In this document: positions 10,237-19,283 of the stretch, in pieces
Numbering within the stretch: the first letter of the stretch is position 1
How the letters are laid out: every line of letters begins with the position of its first letter
Source: Variovorax sp. OV700
GTDB lineage: Bacteria > Pseudomonadota > Gammaproteobacteria > Burkholderiales > Burkholderiaceae_C
Direction of reading: 5' to 3'
Assembly (NCBI RefSeq): GCF_900099805.1
Contig: NZ_FNDR01000006.1
Span: forward strand, 248,001 to 312,000
DNA: 64,000 nucleotides
Made by a program: the position numbers and the translations under genes
Notes under the pieces: generated by a model
Told to the model about the DNA's origin: nothing
Database searches by the model: none
Seen by the model: only the letters and a program-made list of their open reading frames with translations

Positions 10237-10242
10237 TACAAT
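10237..10242 (+). promoter_or_regulatory. Candidate -10 element for fimV
   Basis: TACAAT lies 28 bases before the fimV start codon. No good -35 hexamer is seen at 16-18 bases upstream, so this is tentative. Confidence 0.3.
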
Positions 10243-10269
10243 TTCTGGGCCTGAGCCGCCCCTATCAGC

Positions 10270-13083
10270 ATGACACGACATCTGTTGCCCGCGGCCCGCC
10301 CATCGGCCGCTCGCCCTTCACTCCCCTTAAACGGTCTTCGCCTTTCCGTTCTGGGCGCAGCCGTTGCGGTGGTTCTGGGCGTTGCAAGCACCGACGCCAG
10401 CGCTTTTGCACTGGGGCAGTTGAAGGTGCAATCGGCGCTGGGCGAACCGCTTCGCGCCGAGATCGACGTGACCGAGATGGCTGCCGCCGACGCGGACAGC
10501 CTGAAGATCAACGTCGCCAATGCTGACGCCTTCAAGAAGGCAGGCGTTCCGTACAACTCCGCCTTGAGCGACGTCAAGGCAACGCTGCAACGCCGCGCCG
10601 GCGGCCAGTACGTTGTCCGATTGACCGGCACCCGTCCGCTCAACGACCCCTTCATCGATCTGCTCGTCGAAGCCAATGGTTCGACGGGCCGCATGGTGCG
10701 CGATTACACCGTGCTGCTGGATCCGCCCGCGACCCGCCAGGCAGCGCCGAGCGCACCGATCGCGCCCGCCACGCCCCAGGTGAGCACCCCTGTGGAACGC
10801 CCCGCCGCTGCCGCAGCCCGCGCACGCCGCGAGCGTGCGGCCGCAGCACCGGCAGCACCAGTCGCCGCTCCTGCGGCAGCGCCAGCGCCCGCGTCGGCAG
10901 CACCGCAAGCTCCCAGTGCCGCGGCCACGGCCCGTCCCGCGAGCGGCGGCGAGCAGGTCACGGTGCAGCGCGGCGATACCGCCAGCAAGATTGCCGGTGC
11001 CTACAAGCCCGCCGACATTTCGCTCGACCAGATGCTGGTGGCGCTGTTGCTCGCCAATCCCGATGCCTTCGTCGGCGGCAACATCAATCGCATGAGGGCG
11101 GGCGCCGTGCTCGACCTGCCGAGCGCCACCGAAGCCGGCGCCATCCTTCCATCGGAAGCGCGGCGCACCATCACCGCGCAAAGCCGCGATTTCGGGGCCT
11201 ACCGCCAGCGCCTGGCCGAGAACGCTCCCACCTCGAACGTGGCCGCCGCCAGCCGCAAGGCCACGGGCAAGCTGCAGGCCAATGTCGAAGACCGCAATGC
11301 TGCCGCAAGCGCCCCCGACAAGCTGACGATCTCGCAAGGCAGCGCGACGGCCCGCGCCGCCGAGGAAAAGGTTGCGCAGACCCGTCAGGCCCAGGACAGC
11401 AACAACCGCGTGGCGGAGCTTTCCAAGAACATCAACGAACTCGCCAAGCTCAAGGCGGCCACTGGCACAGCGGCACCGGCAGCGGGTTCGGCACCGGCGC
11501 CTGCAACGCCGGGCATTTCGGTACCCAATCCGGGCGTGGCCGCCACGGCGTCGCCACCGGCGGCAGCGCCCGCACCGGTGGCTCCCGTGCCTGCCGCGAC
11601 CGCAGCGCCAGCCGCGCCAGCCGCGCCTGTCGTGCCAGCCGCGACACCGGCCGCCGCGTCGACCCCCGCAACTCCGCCAGCGGCACCAGCCGCCGCTGTT
11701 CCCGCCAACGCGACGCCCGCCGCTACCGCCGCTGCCGCCCCCTCCGAAGCGGCACCTGCCGCTCCCGCAGCAGCAGCGAGCGCCGCCGCAGCAGCCCCCG
11801 CACCGGCACCCAAGCCGGTGGTCAAGGCAGCGCCGCCGCCGCCTCCGGTGGAACGCGGCTTCTTCGAAGAATTGCTCGACAACCCGCTGATGCTTGCCGG
11901 CGCGGCGCTGATCGCGCTGCTGGTCGGCTTCCTGCTGTACCGCGTGCTGGGCCGCCGGCGCGAGGAAATGAGTGAAAGCGTGTTCCTCGAAAGCCGCATC
12001 CCGAAGGATTCCTTCTTCGGTGCCAGCGGCGGCGAATCGGTCGACACCAAGCACCGCGGCGACTCCACGGTTTCGTCGCTGTCGTACTCGCCGAGCCAGC
12101 TCGACGCGGGCGACGTCGACCCCGTCGCCGAAGCGGACGTGTACCTGGCCTATGGCCGCGACCTGCAGGCCGAGGAGATCCTTCGCGAAGCCCTGCGCGT
12201 GAGCCCCGACCGCACGGCCATTCACCTCAAGCTGCTCGAGATCCATGCCAAGCGCCGCGACGTGCGGGCCTTCGAGGGCCTGGCAACCGAAGTGCACAAG
12301 CTGACCAACGGCACCGGCTCCGACTGGAACCGCGTCTCCGAAATGGGCAAGGATCTCGATCCGGGCAATCCGCTGTACGAATCGGGCGCGCCCCGCGGCG
12401 TGAGCCAGGCCGAAAGCGCCGCCTTTGCAGGCGCTCTTGCCTCGGCGGCCAGACCCGCTGCAGTTCCGCCCACCCCCGCACCTGTCGCGCCTCCCGTCGC
12501 AGTGGCGCCCACTCCGGCCTTCGTGCCCTCGGTCGCACCGCTGGACTTCGATCTGGACCTGAGCCAGCCTCCGGCGCCCAGCCCGGCCCCTGTGAGCGCC
12601 AGCTTGCCGAAGGCAGCCTATGCAGCACCCGCAGCAGCAGCCGCTCCCTTGTCCAACGGCCATGCGCACGCGGCCGCTGCACCGGTCGATCTCGAGAACG
12701 ATTTCGACACGGCGCCCGGCGCCCTGGCGCCGGTCTCGCGCCCTGCGGCACTCGGCGAAGCCGATGACAACACCCGTCCGGCAGCGCTGCGCGGCGGCCT
12801 TCCGGCGGATTCAGGCTTCATCGAATTTGACATGAGCGCGCTGGCTGGCCTTCCCGCCCGCCCGGCGGCCGGCACCGCAGAAGCAACGCGGCCCGCCGCC
12901 ACCATGCCCGAGGACGACGATGGCGACGACGACAGCCCCCATGCGGTCAAGTTGTCGCTGGCGCGCGAACTGCAGGCCATCGGCGACGTCGAAGGCGCCC
13001 GCTCGCTGGTGGAAGAAGTCGAGGCTGAAAGCGGTGGCGACCTCAAGTCGCAAGCGAGGCAACTGCTCGCCGAGCTGCGCTGA
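10270..13083 (+). CDS. FimV-like polar peptidoglycan-binding protein
   Basis: A 937-residue inner-membrane protein of the FimV/HubP family, which organises the cell pole and type IV pilus or twitching functions. Order: signal-like hydrophobic segment (about residues 18-40); the FimV N-terminal domain beginning LGQLKVQSALGEPLRAEIDV; a LysM-like segment at about 227-285 starting VTVQRGDTASKIAGAY; a long Ala/Pro-rich linker; one transmembrane helix near 541-560 ending in RRR; an acidic cytoplasmic region with TPR-like repeats; and a short C-terminal FimV motif (AVKLSLARELQAIGDVEGAR). It sits between asd and truA, as in many beta- and gammaproteobacteria. No clear ribosome site precedes the ATG. 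Confidence 0.88.
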   Translation: MTRHLLPAARPSAARPSLPLNGLRLSVLGAAVAVVLGVASTDASAFALGQLKVQSALGEPLRAEIDVTEMAAADADSLKINVANADAFKKAGVPYNSALSDVKATLQRRAGGQYVVRLTGTRPLNDPFIDLLVEANGSTGRMVRDYTVLLDPPATRQAAPSAPIAPATPQVSTPVERPAAAAARARRERAAAAPAAPVAAPAAAPAPASAAPQAPSAAATARPASGGEQVTVQRGDTASKIAGAYKPADISLDQMLVALLLANPDAFVGGNINRMRAGAVLDLPSATEAGAILPSEARRTITAQSRDFGAYRQRLAENAPTSNVAAASRKATGKLQANVEDRNAAASAPDKLTISQGSATARAAEEKVAQTRQAQDSNNRVAELSKNINELAKLKAATGTAAPAAGSAPAPATPGISVPNPGVAATASPPAAAPAPVAPVPAATAAPAAPAAPVVPAATPAAASTPATPPAAPAAAVPANATPAATAAAAPSEAAPAAPAAAASAAAAAPAPAPKPVVKAAPPPPPVERGFFEELLDNPLMLAGAALIALLVGFLLYRVLGRRREEMSESVFLESRIPKDSFFGASGGESVDTKHRGDSTVSSLSYSPSQLDAGDVDPVAEADVYLAYGRDLQAEEILREALRVSPDRTAIHLKLLEIHAKRRDVRAFEGLATEVHKLTNGTGSDWNRVSEMGKDLDPGNPLYESGAPRGVSQAESAAFAGALASAARPAAVPPTPAPVAPPVAVAPTPAFVPSVAPLDFDLDLSQPPAPSPAPVSASLPKAAYAAPAAAAAPLSNGHAHAAAAPVDLENDFDTAPGALAPVSRPAALGEADDNTRPAALRGGLPADSGFIEFDMSALAGLPARPAAGTAEATRPAATMPEDDDGDDDSPHAVKLSLARELQAIGDVEGARSLVEEVEAESGGDLKSQARQLLAELR

Positions 13084-13109
13084 GCGGCTTTTTTCCGTCT
13101 TTTGAATTC

Positions 13110-13922
13110 GTGAGGCTGGCGCTAGGCATCCGCTACAACGGCCAGGCGTACGAGGGCTGGCAAAGCCAGCGCTCGGGCCGCACGGTGCAGGACAAGCTGG
13201 AAGCCGCGCTGGGCAAATTCGCCGCACAGCCCATCGGCACGCTGTGCGCCGGCCGCACCGACGCGGGCGTGCACGCGCTGATGCAGGTGGTGCACTTCGA
13301 CACCACCGTCGAACGCGAACCCTTCTCCTGGATGCGCGGCACCAACCGCTATCTGCCCGACGACATTGCGGTGCAATGGGCGCATCCAGTGCCCGACGAA
13401 TTCCACTGCCGCGCCAGCGCGCTGGCGCGCCGCTACCTCTACGTGCTGTCGCAATCGCCCGTTCGGCCGAGCCTCGACTCCGGCCGCGTCGGCTGGTCGA
13501 TGCACTCGCTCGACGGCAATGCGATGCGCAGCGCGGCCGCGCTGCTGGTCGGGCAGCACGATTTCAGCTCCTTCCGCGCCTCTGCCTGCCAGGCGCGATC
13601 GCCGGTCAAAGACCTGCGCCGCATCGAGATCACGCGTGTCGGCACGGGCGACCGCTGCCGCTGGCATTTCGAATTCGAGGCCGATGCCTTCCTGCACCAC
13701 ATGATCCGCAACCTGATGGGCTGCCTCGTGCGCATCGGCCGCGGCGACGAGCAGCCCGAGTGGATCACCGAGGTGCTCGAAGCCCGCAGCCGCAAGGTGG
13801 CGGCGCCCACCTTCTCCGCCGACGGACTGTATTTTCTCGGGCCGTTGTACGACGCCAAGTGGGGTCTGCCGGCGGAGGCCACGCTGCAGGCCGGCGGTGC
13901 TCCTTATGATGGGCCGCCATGA
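13110..13922 (+). CDS. truA: tRNA pseudouridine(38-40) synthase TruA
   Basis: Isomerises uridines 38-40 in the tRNA anticodon arm. 270 residues; the catalytic Asp lies in AGRTDAGVHA (about D50), and the N-terminal LALGIRYNGQAYEGWQ and the later FLHHMIRNLMG are typical. The start is a GTG 26 bases after the fimV stop; no ATG is available in frame and no obvious Shine-Dalgarno is seen. The stop overlaps the trpF ATG by four bases (ATGA). Confidence 0.96.
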   Translation: MRLALGIRYNGQAYEGWQSQRSGRTVQDKLEAALGKFAAQPIGTLCAGRTDAGVHALMQVVHFDTTVEREPFSWMRGTNRYLPDDIAVQWAHPVPDEFHCRASALARRYLYVLSQSPVRPSLDSGRVGWSMHSLDGNAMRSAAALLVGQHDFSSFRASACQARSPVKDLRRIEITRVGTGDRCRWHFEFEADAFLHHMIRNLMGCLVRIGRGDEQPEWITEVLEARSRKVAAPTFSADGLYFLGPLYDAKWGLPAEATLQAGGAPYDGPP

Positions 13923-14644
13923 CGCACCCCCGCACCCGCATCAAGATCTGTGGCCTCACACGTGAGGCCGACGTCGATGCCGCGGTCGAGGCGGGCGCCG
14001 ATGCCGTGGGCTTCGTGCTCTATCCCGCGAGCCCCCGCGCGGTGACGGCCGCTCGCGCCGCCGAGCTGGCTTCCCGGCTGCCTCCTTTCATCACCCCCGT
14101 GCTGCTGTTCGTCAACGAGGATGCTCTTGAAGTCATAGCATCGCTTGCTCGAGTGAAGGGCGCCATCGCGCAGTTTCACGGCGAAGAATCGCCGGAACAG
14201 TGCGAGGAATCCACCGGCCCGGGCCGTTTTCGCTACATGCGTGCCGCGCGCATTCCGCTCGGGGCTGCCGGAGCGGGCTTCGACCTCGTAAAATACGCGT
14301 CCGATTACTCCCACGCCCAGGCCATCCTGCTCGACGCCCATGTCGAAGGTTATGGCGGTGGCGGCAAGGCATTCGATTGGTCACTTCTTCCACCCGCCGT
14401 CGACGCTCACCTCGTCTTGAGTGGTGGGCTCACACCTGCAAACGTGAGCGATGGCATTCGCATCCTGCGGACGCGCTGCAAGACGCTGTCCGTTGATGTG
14501 AGCTCGGGCGTCGAAATCGACGGACCCGGGAACAAGGGCCTGAAGGACACCGCAAAAATCCGGCAATTCATAGCCGCCGTGAGAGCCGCAGATGCGGCGA
14601 GCACTTCGGACGCCTCGGCGCCCGACGCGTCCTTCTCCAGTTAG
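13919..14644 (+). CDS. trpF: Phosphoribosylanthranilate isomerase
   Basis: TIM-barrel enzyme for the third tryptophan-specific step. 241 residues with the N-terminal RIKICGLT (catalytic Cys), [11 protein letters not shown], and the phosphate-binding [10 protein letters not shown] and DVSSGVE segments. Its ATG overlaps the truA stop, implying translational coupling. A Ser/Ala/Asp-rich tail of about 20 residues is extra compared with typical members. trpB follows after 50 bases. Confidence 0.97.
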   Translation: MTHPRTRIKICGLTREADVDAAVEAGADAVGFVLYPASPRAVTAARAAELASRLPPFITPVLLFVNEDALEVIASLARVKGAIAQFHGEESPEQCEESTGPGRFRYMRAARIPLGAAGAGFDLVKYASDYSHAQAILLDAHVEGYGGGGKAFDWSLLPPAVDAHLVLSGGLTPANVSDGIRILRTRCKTLSVDVSSGVEIDGPGNKGLKDTAKIRQFIAAVRAADAASTSDASAPDASFSS

Positions 14645-14694
14645 CTGCCGCACCCCGATCGTGATTTGGGGCTGCGGCCCACCGATCGAGAACC

Positions 14695-15972
14695 ATGCAA
14701 AGCAATTACCAGCAACCCGACGCCACCGGCCATTTCGGCAACTACGGCGGCACCTTCGCGAGCGAAACGCTCACCCACGCGATCAACGAGCTGCGCGACG
14801 CGTATGCGAAGTTCAAGGACGATCCGGCGTTTCTCGCCGAATTCCACTACGAGCTGAAGCACTTCGTCGGCCGGCCCTCGCCGGTCTACCACGCAGCGCG
14901 CACCAGCCGCGAAATGGGCGGCGCGCAGATCTACCTGAAGCGCGAAGACCTCAACCACACGGGCGCGCACAAGATCAACAACGTGATCGGCCAGGCGATG
15001 CTCGCACGCCGCATGGGCAAGCCCCGCGTGATCGCCGAAACCGGCGCCGGCCAGCATGGCGTGGCCACGGCCACCATCTGCGCGCGCTACGGGCTCGAAT
15101 GCGTGGTCTACATGGGCAGCCAGGACGTGAAGCGCCAGAGTCCCAACGTCTATCGCATGAACCTGCTCGGCGCCACCGTGGTGCCGGTGGAGTCGGGCAG
15201 CAAGACGCTGAAGGACGCACTCAACGAGGCGATGCGCGACTGGGTGACGAACGTGGAAAACACCTTCTACATCATCGGCACCGTGGCCGGCCCGCACCCC
15301 TATCCGACGATGGTGCGCGACTTCCAGAGCGTGATCGGCACCGAGTGCATCGACCAGATGCCCGCCATGCTCGCAGCGCAAGGCATCACCGGCGAGGCCG
15401 AAGGCCGGCAGCCGGACGTGGTGGTCGCCTGCGTCGGCGGCGGCAGCAATGCCATGGGCATCTTCCACCCCTACATTCCGTTCGCGGGCACCCGCCTGGT
15501 GGGCGTCGAGGCGGCAGGCGAAGGGCTCGACAGCGGCAAGCACGCGGCCTCGATCCTGCGCGGCAGCCCGGGCGTGCTGCATGGCAACCGCACCTACCTG
15601 TTGCAGACCGAAGACGGCCAGATCACCGAGACCCACAGCATCAGCGCGGGCCTCGACTACCCGGGGGTGGGCCCCGAGCATGCCTACCTGGCCGACATCG
15701 GCCGGGCCGAATACGTCGGCATCACCGATACCGAGGCGCTCGAAGCCTTTCACTACCTGTGCCGCACCGAAGGCATCATTCCGGCCCTCGAATCGAGCCA
15801 CGCCGTGGCCTATGCCATGAAACTCGCAAAAACCATGCGGCCGGACCAGTCGATCCTGGTGAACCTCTCGGGCCGCGGCGACAAGGACATCGGAACCGTG
15901 GCCGACCTGTCGGGCGTCGACTTCTACGACCGGCCCTCGATGCGCGGCCTGAGCGTGAAGGGAGGCAAGTGA
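14695..15972 (+). CDS. trpB: Tryptophan synthase beta subunit
   Basis: PLP enzyme joining indole and serine to make tryptophan. 425 residues; the PLP lysine is in HTGAHKINN (about K93), with the [10 protein letters not shown] phosphate-binding loop and ETGAGQHG. An N-terminal [20 protein letters not shown] start is standard for the betaproteobacterial enzyme. Its TGA overlaps the trpA ATG by one base. Confidence 0.98.
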   Translation: MQSNYQQPDATGHFGNYGGTFASETLTHAINELRDAYAKFKDDPAFLAEFHYELKHFVGRPSPVYHAARTSREMGGAQIYLKREDLNHTGAHKINNVIGQAMLARRMGKPRVIAETGAGQHGVATATICARYGLECVVYMGSQDVKRQSPNVYRMNLLGATVVPVESGSKTLKDALNEAMRDWVTNVENTFYIIGTVAGPHPYPTMVRDFQSVIGTECIDQMPAMLAAQGITGEAEGRQPDVVVACVGGGSNAMGIFHPYIPFAGTRLVGVEAAGEGLDSGKHAASILRGSPGVLHGNRTYLLQTEDGQITETHSISAGLDYPGVGPEHAYLADIGRAEYVGITDTEALEAFHYLCRTEGIIPALESSHAVAYAMKLAKTMRPDQSILVNLSGRGDKDIGTVADLSGVDFYDRPSMRGLSVKGGK

Positions 15973-16817
15973 TGAGCCGCATTGCTGCCACCTTCGACGC
16001 GCTGAAAAAAGACGGCCGCCGCGCCCTCATCCCCTACGTCACCGCAGGTTTCCCCTACGCGGACATCACGCCTGAACTGATGCACGGCATGGTCGCGGCG
16101 GGCGCCGACGTGATCGAGCTCGGCGTGCCGTTTTCCGACCCCATGGCCGACGGGCCGGTGATCCAGAAAGCCGGCGAAGACGCGCTGGCCATGGGCATCG
16201 GCATGAAGCAGGTGCTTGCCATGGTGGCCGCGTTCCGCCAGCAGGACACGGCCACGCCCGTGGTGCTGATGGGTTACGCGAATCCGGTCGAGCGCTATGA
16301 CCTCGTACATGGCAAAAAGGCTTTCATTCGCGACGCGTCGGCAGCAGGCGTAGACGGCCTCTTGGTGGTCGATTACCCGCCGGAGGAATGCGAAGGCTTC
16401 GCCGCCGAGCTCAAGGCCGCAAACATCGACCTGATCTTCCTCCTGGCGCCCACCAGCACCAGCGAGCGCATGGCGCAGGTCGCGCGCATCGCGAGCGGCT
16501 ACGTCTACTACGTCTCGCTCAAGGGCGTGACGGGCGCCGGCCACCTCGACACCGAGGCGGTCGGCCAGATGATCCCGCGCATCCGCGAGCACGTGAACAT
16601 CCCCGTGGGCGTGGGTTTCGGCATCCGCGATGCGCGCACGGCGCAGGCCGTGGGTTCGGCCGCCGATGCGGTCGTGATCGGCACGAAGATCATCCAGTTG
16701 ATCGACGGACAGCCGCGCGAAAAGGTCGTGCCCGCGGTGAGCGAATTCCTTGCCGGCATCCGCGAGGCGCTCGATGCGCTGCCCGCGGCTACCCCCAAGA
16801 ACGCGGCTGGCCGATAA
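15972..16817 (+). CDS. trpA: Tryptophan synthase alpha subunit
   Basis: Cleaves indole-3-glycerol phosphate to indole, channelled to TrpB. 281 residues with [17 protein letters not shown] (catalytic Glu/Asp), YVSLKGVTG and the phosphate-binding GVGFGI. The ATG at 15972 shares a base with the trpB stop. The downstream gap to accD holds a repeat-type hairpin. Confidence 0.98.
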   Translation: MSRIAATFDALKKDGRRALIPYVTAGFPYADITPELMHGMVAAGADVIELGVPFSDPMADGPVIQKAGEDALAMGIGMKQVLAMVAAFRQQDTATPVVLMGYANPVERYDLVHGKKAFIRDASAAGVDGLLVVDYPPEECEGFAAELKAANIDLIFLLAPTSTSERMAQVARIASGYVYYVSLKGVTGAGHLDTEAVGQMIPRIREHVNIPVGVGFGIRDARTAQAVGSAADAVVIGTKIIQLIDGQPREKVVPAVSEFLAGIREALDALPAATPKNAAGR

Positions 16818-16826
16818 TCGCGGGTG

Positions 16827-16871
16827 CCCCTCACCCCCAAGCCCCTCTTCCGCATGCGGGAGAGGGGAGCT
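16827..16871 (+). repeat. Dispersed intergenic hairpin repeat (CCCTCACCCC...GAGAGGGG type)
   Basis: CCCCTCACCCCCAAG followed by CCCCTCTTCCGCATGC and GGGAGAGGGG forms a strong near-perfect hairpin. From memory, this resembles a repeat found between genes in very many proteobacterial genomes. It lies between the trpA stop and the accD start and contributes no gene. It may act as a transcriptional attenuator or mRNA stabiliser; that is inference. Confidence 0.6.
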
Positions 16872-16885
16872 AAATCCGGAGTCCT

Positions 16886-17758
16886 ATGAGCTGGCTTGAA
16901 AAACTGCTACCCGCCAAGATCGCACAAACCGACCCGTCGGAGCGCCGCCAGGTGCCCGAGGGCCTGTGGATCAAATGCCCCGCCTGCGAGACCGTTCTCT
17001 ACAAGACCGATCTCGAGCACAACCAGAACGTCTGCCCGAGCTGCAACCACCATCACCGCATCGGTGCACGTGCGCGGCTCGACGCCTTCCTCGATGCCGA
17101 AGGCCGCTACGAAGTCGGGCAGGAAGTGCTCCCCGTGGACGCACTCAAGTTCAAGGACAGCCGCAAGTACCCCGAGCGGCTCAAGGAAGCCCTGGAGAAC
17201 ACCGGCGAAACCGACGCGCTGATCGTCATGGGCGGCTCGGTCCACAGCATCAGCGTGGTCGTGGCCTGCTTCGAATTCGAGTTCATGGGCGGCAGCATGG
17301 GCAGCGTGGTTGGCGAGCGCTTCGTGCGCGGCGTCGAGACGGCCATCGAGCAGAAGGTGCCGTTCATCTGCTTCACCGCCACGGGCGGTGCGCGCATGCA
17401 GGAGGGCCTGCTCTCGCTGATGCAGATGGCCAAGACCAATGCCGCGCTCACGCGCCTCGCGAAAAAGGGCCTGCCCTACATCAGCGTGCTGACCGACCCG
17501 ACCATGGGCGGCGTCTCGGCCGGCTTCGCCTTCGTGGGCGACGTGGTCATTGCGGAGCCCAAGGCGCTGATCGGCTTTGCCGGCCCGCGCGTGATCGAGT
17601 CGACCGTGCGCGTGACGCTGCCCGAGGGCTTCCAGCGCGCCGAGTTCCTGCAGACCAAGGGCGCGATCGACTTCATCAGCGACCGCCGCGAACTACGCAA
17701 GACCATTGCGAGCACGCTGGCGATTCTGCTGCGCCAGCCCGCCGACGCAGTGAGCTAG
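16886..17758 (+). CDS. accD: Acetyl-CoA carboxylase carboxyltransferase beta subunit
   Basis: With AccA, transfers the carboxyl group from biotin to acetyl-CoA to make malonyl-CoA. 290 residues; the N-terminal zinc finger is C31-x2-C34 with C50-x2-C53, followed by the crotonase-like carboxyltransferase domain with GGARMQEG and [17 protein letters not shown] ribosome site precedes the ATG. In most Burkholderiales folC follows; here the next gene is convergent. Confidence 0.97.
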   Translation: MSWLEKLLPAKIAQTDPSERRQVPEGLWIKCPACETVLYKTDLEHNQNVCPSCNHHHRIGARARLDAFLDAEGRYEVGQEVLPVDALKFKDSRKYPERLKEALENTGETDALIVMGGSVHSISVVVACFEFEFMGGSMGSVVGERFVRGVETAIEQKVPFICFTATGGARMQEGLLSLMQMAKTNAALTRLAKKGLPYISVLTDPTMGGVSAGFAFVGDVVIAEPKALIGFAGPRVIESTVRVTLPEGFQRAEFLQTKGAIDFISDRRELRKTIASTLAILLRQPADAVS

Positions 17759-17759
17759 G

Positions 17760-17856
17760 CTCGCCCCCAAGCTGCGCGGCACTTCGTGTCCGCTTCGCCC
17801 TCCCCCTACCGGGGGCAACACCTGCGGCCCGGCGAAGCCGGTTCCGCGGTGTTTCT
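17760..17856. repeat. Comamonadaceae-type intergenic repeat between accD and yggT
   Basis: The block contains CCCCCAAGCTGCGCGGCACT, a C/G-run hairpin (CCCCCTACCGGGGG) and GGCCCGGCGAAGCCGG. From memory it resembles a dispersed element of Comamonadaceae genomes. It lies between two convergent genes, where the hairpin may help terminate transcription. Boundaries are approximate. Confidence 0.5.
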
Positions 17857-17902
17857 CGAATCAGAGCGCCCTTGCGCGAACAAGCCCCAGTCGGCGCTGG
17901 GT

Positions 17903-18463
17903 TCAAGCGCCGAGTCGATAAGCCCAGACCAGCAGGTTGCCCAGCACGATCGCAATCACCTGCAGCACCACGATGGCGGCCAGGGGCGACAGGTCCACGC
18001 CGCCGATCAGCGGAATGAAGCGCCGAAACGGCCGGACCAGCGGTTCGGCCAGCCGGGAGATCAGGTCGAGCAGCATCGGCGACGCACCCGGTATCCACGA
18101 CAGCACGGCATAGACCACCAGCAGCGCCGTGAGGCCTGAAACCGCCAGCTGCAGCAGCCCCACCAGGGAGACCAGCGGCAAGGCCGCGATCCGGCCCAGG
18201 TTGCCCATCAGCAGCCACAGCAACAGGAACTTCGCGAGCACCAGCAGCCATGCGGCAATCAGGCTCGCCAGGTCCCAGCGCTTGACCGCAGGCACGATGC
18301 GGCGCAGCGGCAGCACGATCCAGTCGGTCATTGCAAACACGAAGCGGCCGAGCGGATTGCCGAACGGCACCCGGTGGTACTGCATGTAGAGGCGCAGCAG
18401 GCAGGCGCCGCCGAGCAGGCCGACGATCACGTCGAGAAGGAACGAGGGAATCTGATAGAGCAT
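17903..18463 (-). CDS. YggT-family integral membrane protein
   Basis: A 186-residue protein with two YGGT repeats: hydrophobic helices at about 4-24 and 70-88, then 95-125 and 155-180, each followed by a conserved polar loop with PLRRIVP or PFRRFIP. Homologues are linked to cell-division, osmotic-stress or secretion-related functions, none firmly established. An upstream extension of 12 residues is possible, but the ATG at 18463 (MLYQIPSF) fits the family. It is divergent from the Lon-domain gene at 18513, sharing a 49-base intergenic region. Confidence 0.85.
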   Translation of the reverse strand: MLYQIPSFLLDVIVGLLGGACLLRLYMQYHRVPFGNPLGRFVFAMTDWIVLPLRRIVPAVKRWDLASLIAAWLLVLAKFLLLWLLMGNLGRIAALPLVSLVGLLQLAVSGLTALLVVYAVLSWIPGASPMLLDLISRLAEPLVRPFRRFIPLIGGVDLSPLAAIVVLQVIAIVLGNLLVWAYRLGA

Positions 18464-18512
18464 GGGGCGCGGTCGTGAGCGGAATGCGATGATAGCCATG
18501 CAAGGTTCTTCG

Positions 18513-19160
18513 ATGACGACACAGCCCCTCCTTCATTCACTGCCATTGTTCCCGCTCGGCACGGTCCTGTTTCCAGACGGCGTGCTTCCGCTGCGTATTT
18601 TCGAGGTACGTTATCTCGACATGATCGGCAAATGCCGCAAGGCCGATGCGCCTTTCGGCGTCGTCAGCCTCACGAGCGGCAGCGAGGTGCGCAAGGCAGG
18701 CGCCGATGCGGAAAGCTTCGCCGCCGTCGGCACGCTGGCCGTCATCCGCGAATTCGATTCGCCCCAAAGCGGCCTGCTGCAGATCGAATGCGTCGGCACG
18801 CAGCGCTTTCGGATTCGCAGCGCCGAACTTCAGAAATACGGTCTGTGGGTGGCCGATGTGGAGGCGGTGCTCGAGGATGCGGCCATCGAGATTCCGGGCG
18901 ACCTTCAGCACACCGCCACGGCGCTGCGGCGCCTGGTCGACGCCCTTGAAGAACGCCGCCGTACGCAGGGTGCCGAAAGCGTGCGCTTGCCTGTCGGCGA
19001 GCCCTACCGGTTCGACGATTGTGGCTGGGTGGCCAACCGCTGGTGCGAACTGGTGCCCATGCAACTCGAACTCAGGCAACGGCTCATGGAACTCGACAGC
19101 CCGCTGATGCGGCTCGAATTGGTCAGCGATCTGCTCGCACGCGCGGGCATCACTGAATAG
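18513..19160 (+). CDS. Lon substrate-binding (LON) domain protein
   Basis: A 215-residue stand-alone LON N-terminal domain without ATPase or protease parts. LPLFPLGTVLFPDGVLPLRI near the N-terminus is the family signature, followed by RYLDMIGKC. The cellular role of such proteins in bacteria is not established; a PUA-like fold and substrate binding are inferred. In-frame ATGs upstream (18489 and 18498) would overlap the divergent yggT promoter region; 18513 gives the natural start MTTQPLLHSLPLFPLG. Confidence 0.85.
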   Translation: MTTQPLLHSLPLFPLGTVLFPDGVLPLRIFEVRYLDMIGKCRKADAPFGVVSLTSGSEVRKAGADAESFAAVGTLAVIREFDSPQSGLLQIECVGTQRFRIRSAELQKYGLWVADVEAVLEDAAIEIPGDLQHTATALRRLVDALEERRRTQGAESVRLPVGEPYRFDDCGWVANRWCELVPMQLELRQRLMELDSPLMRLELVSDLLARAGITE

Positions 19161-19162
19161 GT

Positions 19163-19213
19163 TGCTACTTTTTAAATAGCATTTCATACAGGATTGGCGG
19201 GCGCTGGAGGCCG
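19163..19213. repeat. Short AT-rich TGCTA...TAGCA repeat element
   Basis: TGCTA, a nine-base AT-rich loop and TAGCA, followed by GCGCTGGAGGCC, resembles short dispersed elements that I recall from Comamonadaceae intergenic regions. It lies directly behind the Lon-domain gene. The T run inside the loop may also give weak termination. Confidence 0.4.
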
Positions 19214-19235
19214 GTTTCATTCGAACCCGATCGGC

Positions 19236-19241
19236 TAAAAT
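19236..19241 (+). promoter_or_regulatory. Candidate -10 element for lysS
   Basis: TAAAAT lies 43 bases before the lysS ATG, in an AT-richer stretch just after the repeat. The -35 region is not convincing. Confidence 0.3.
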
Positions 19242-19283
19242 GGCAGGTTGCGCACGCTCCCGTTGCGCCCTCCTCCGCTCTCC

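Noticed and set aside
10327..12669. A 780-codon open frame antisense to fimV
   Set aside because: It mirrors the Ala/Pro-rich linker of FimV and is Gly/Arg/Cys-rich without any domain; a shadow.
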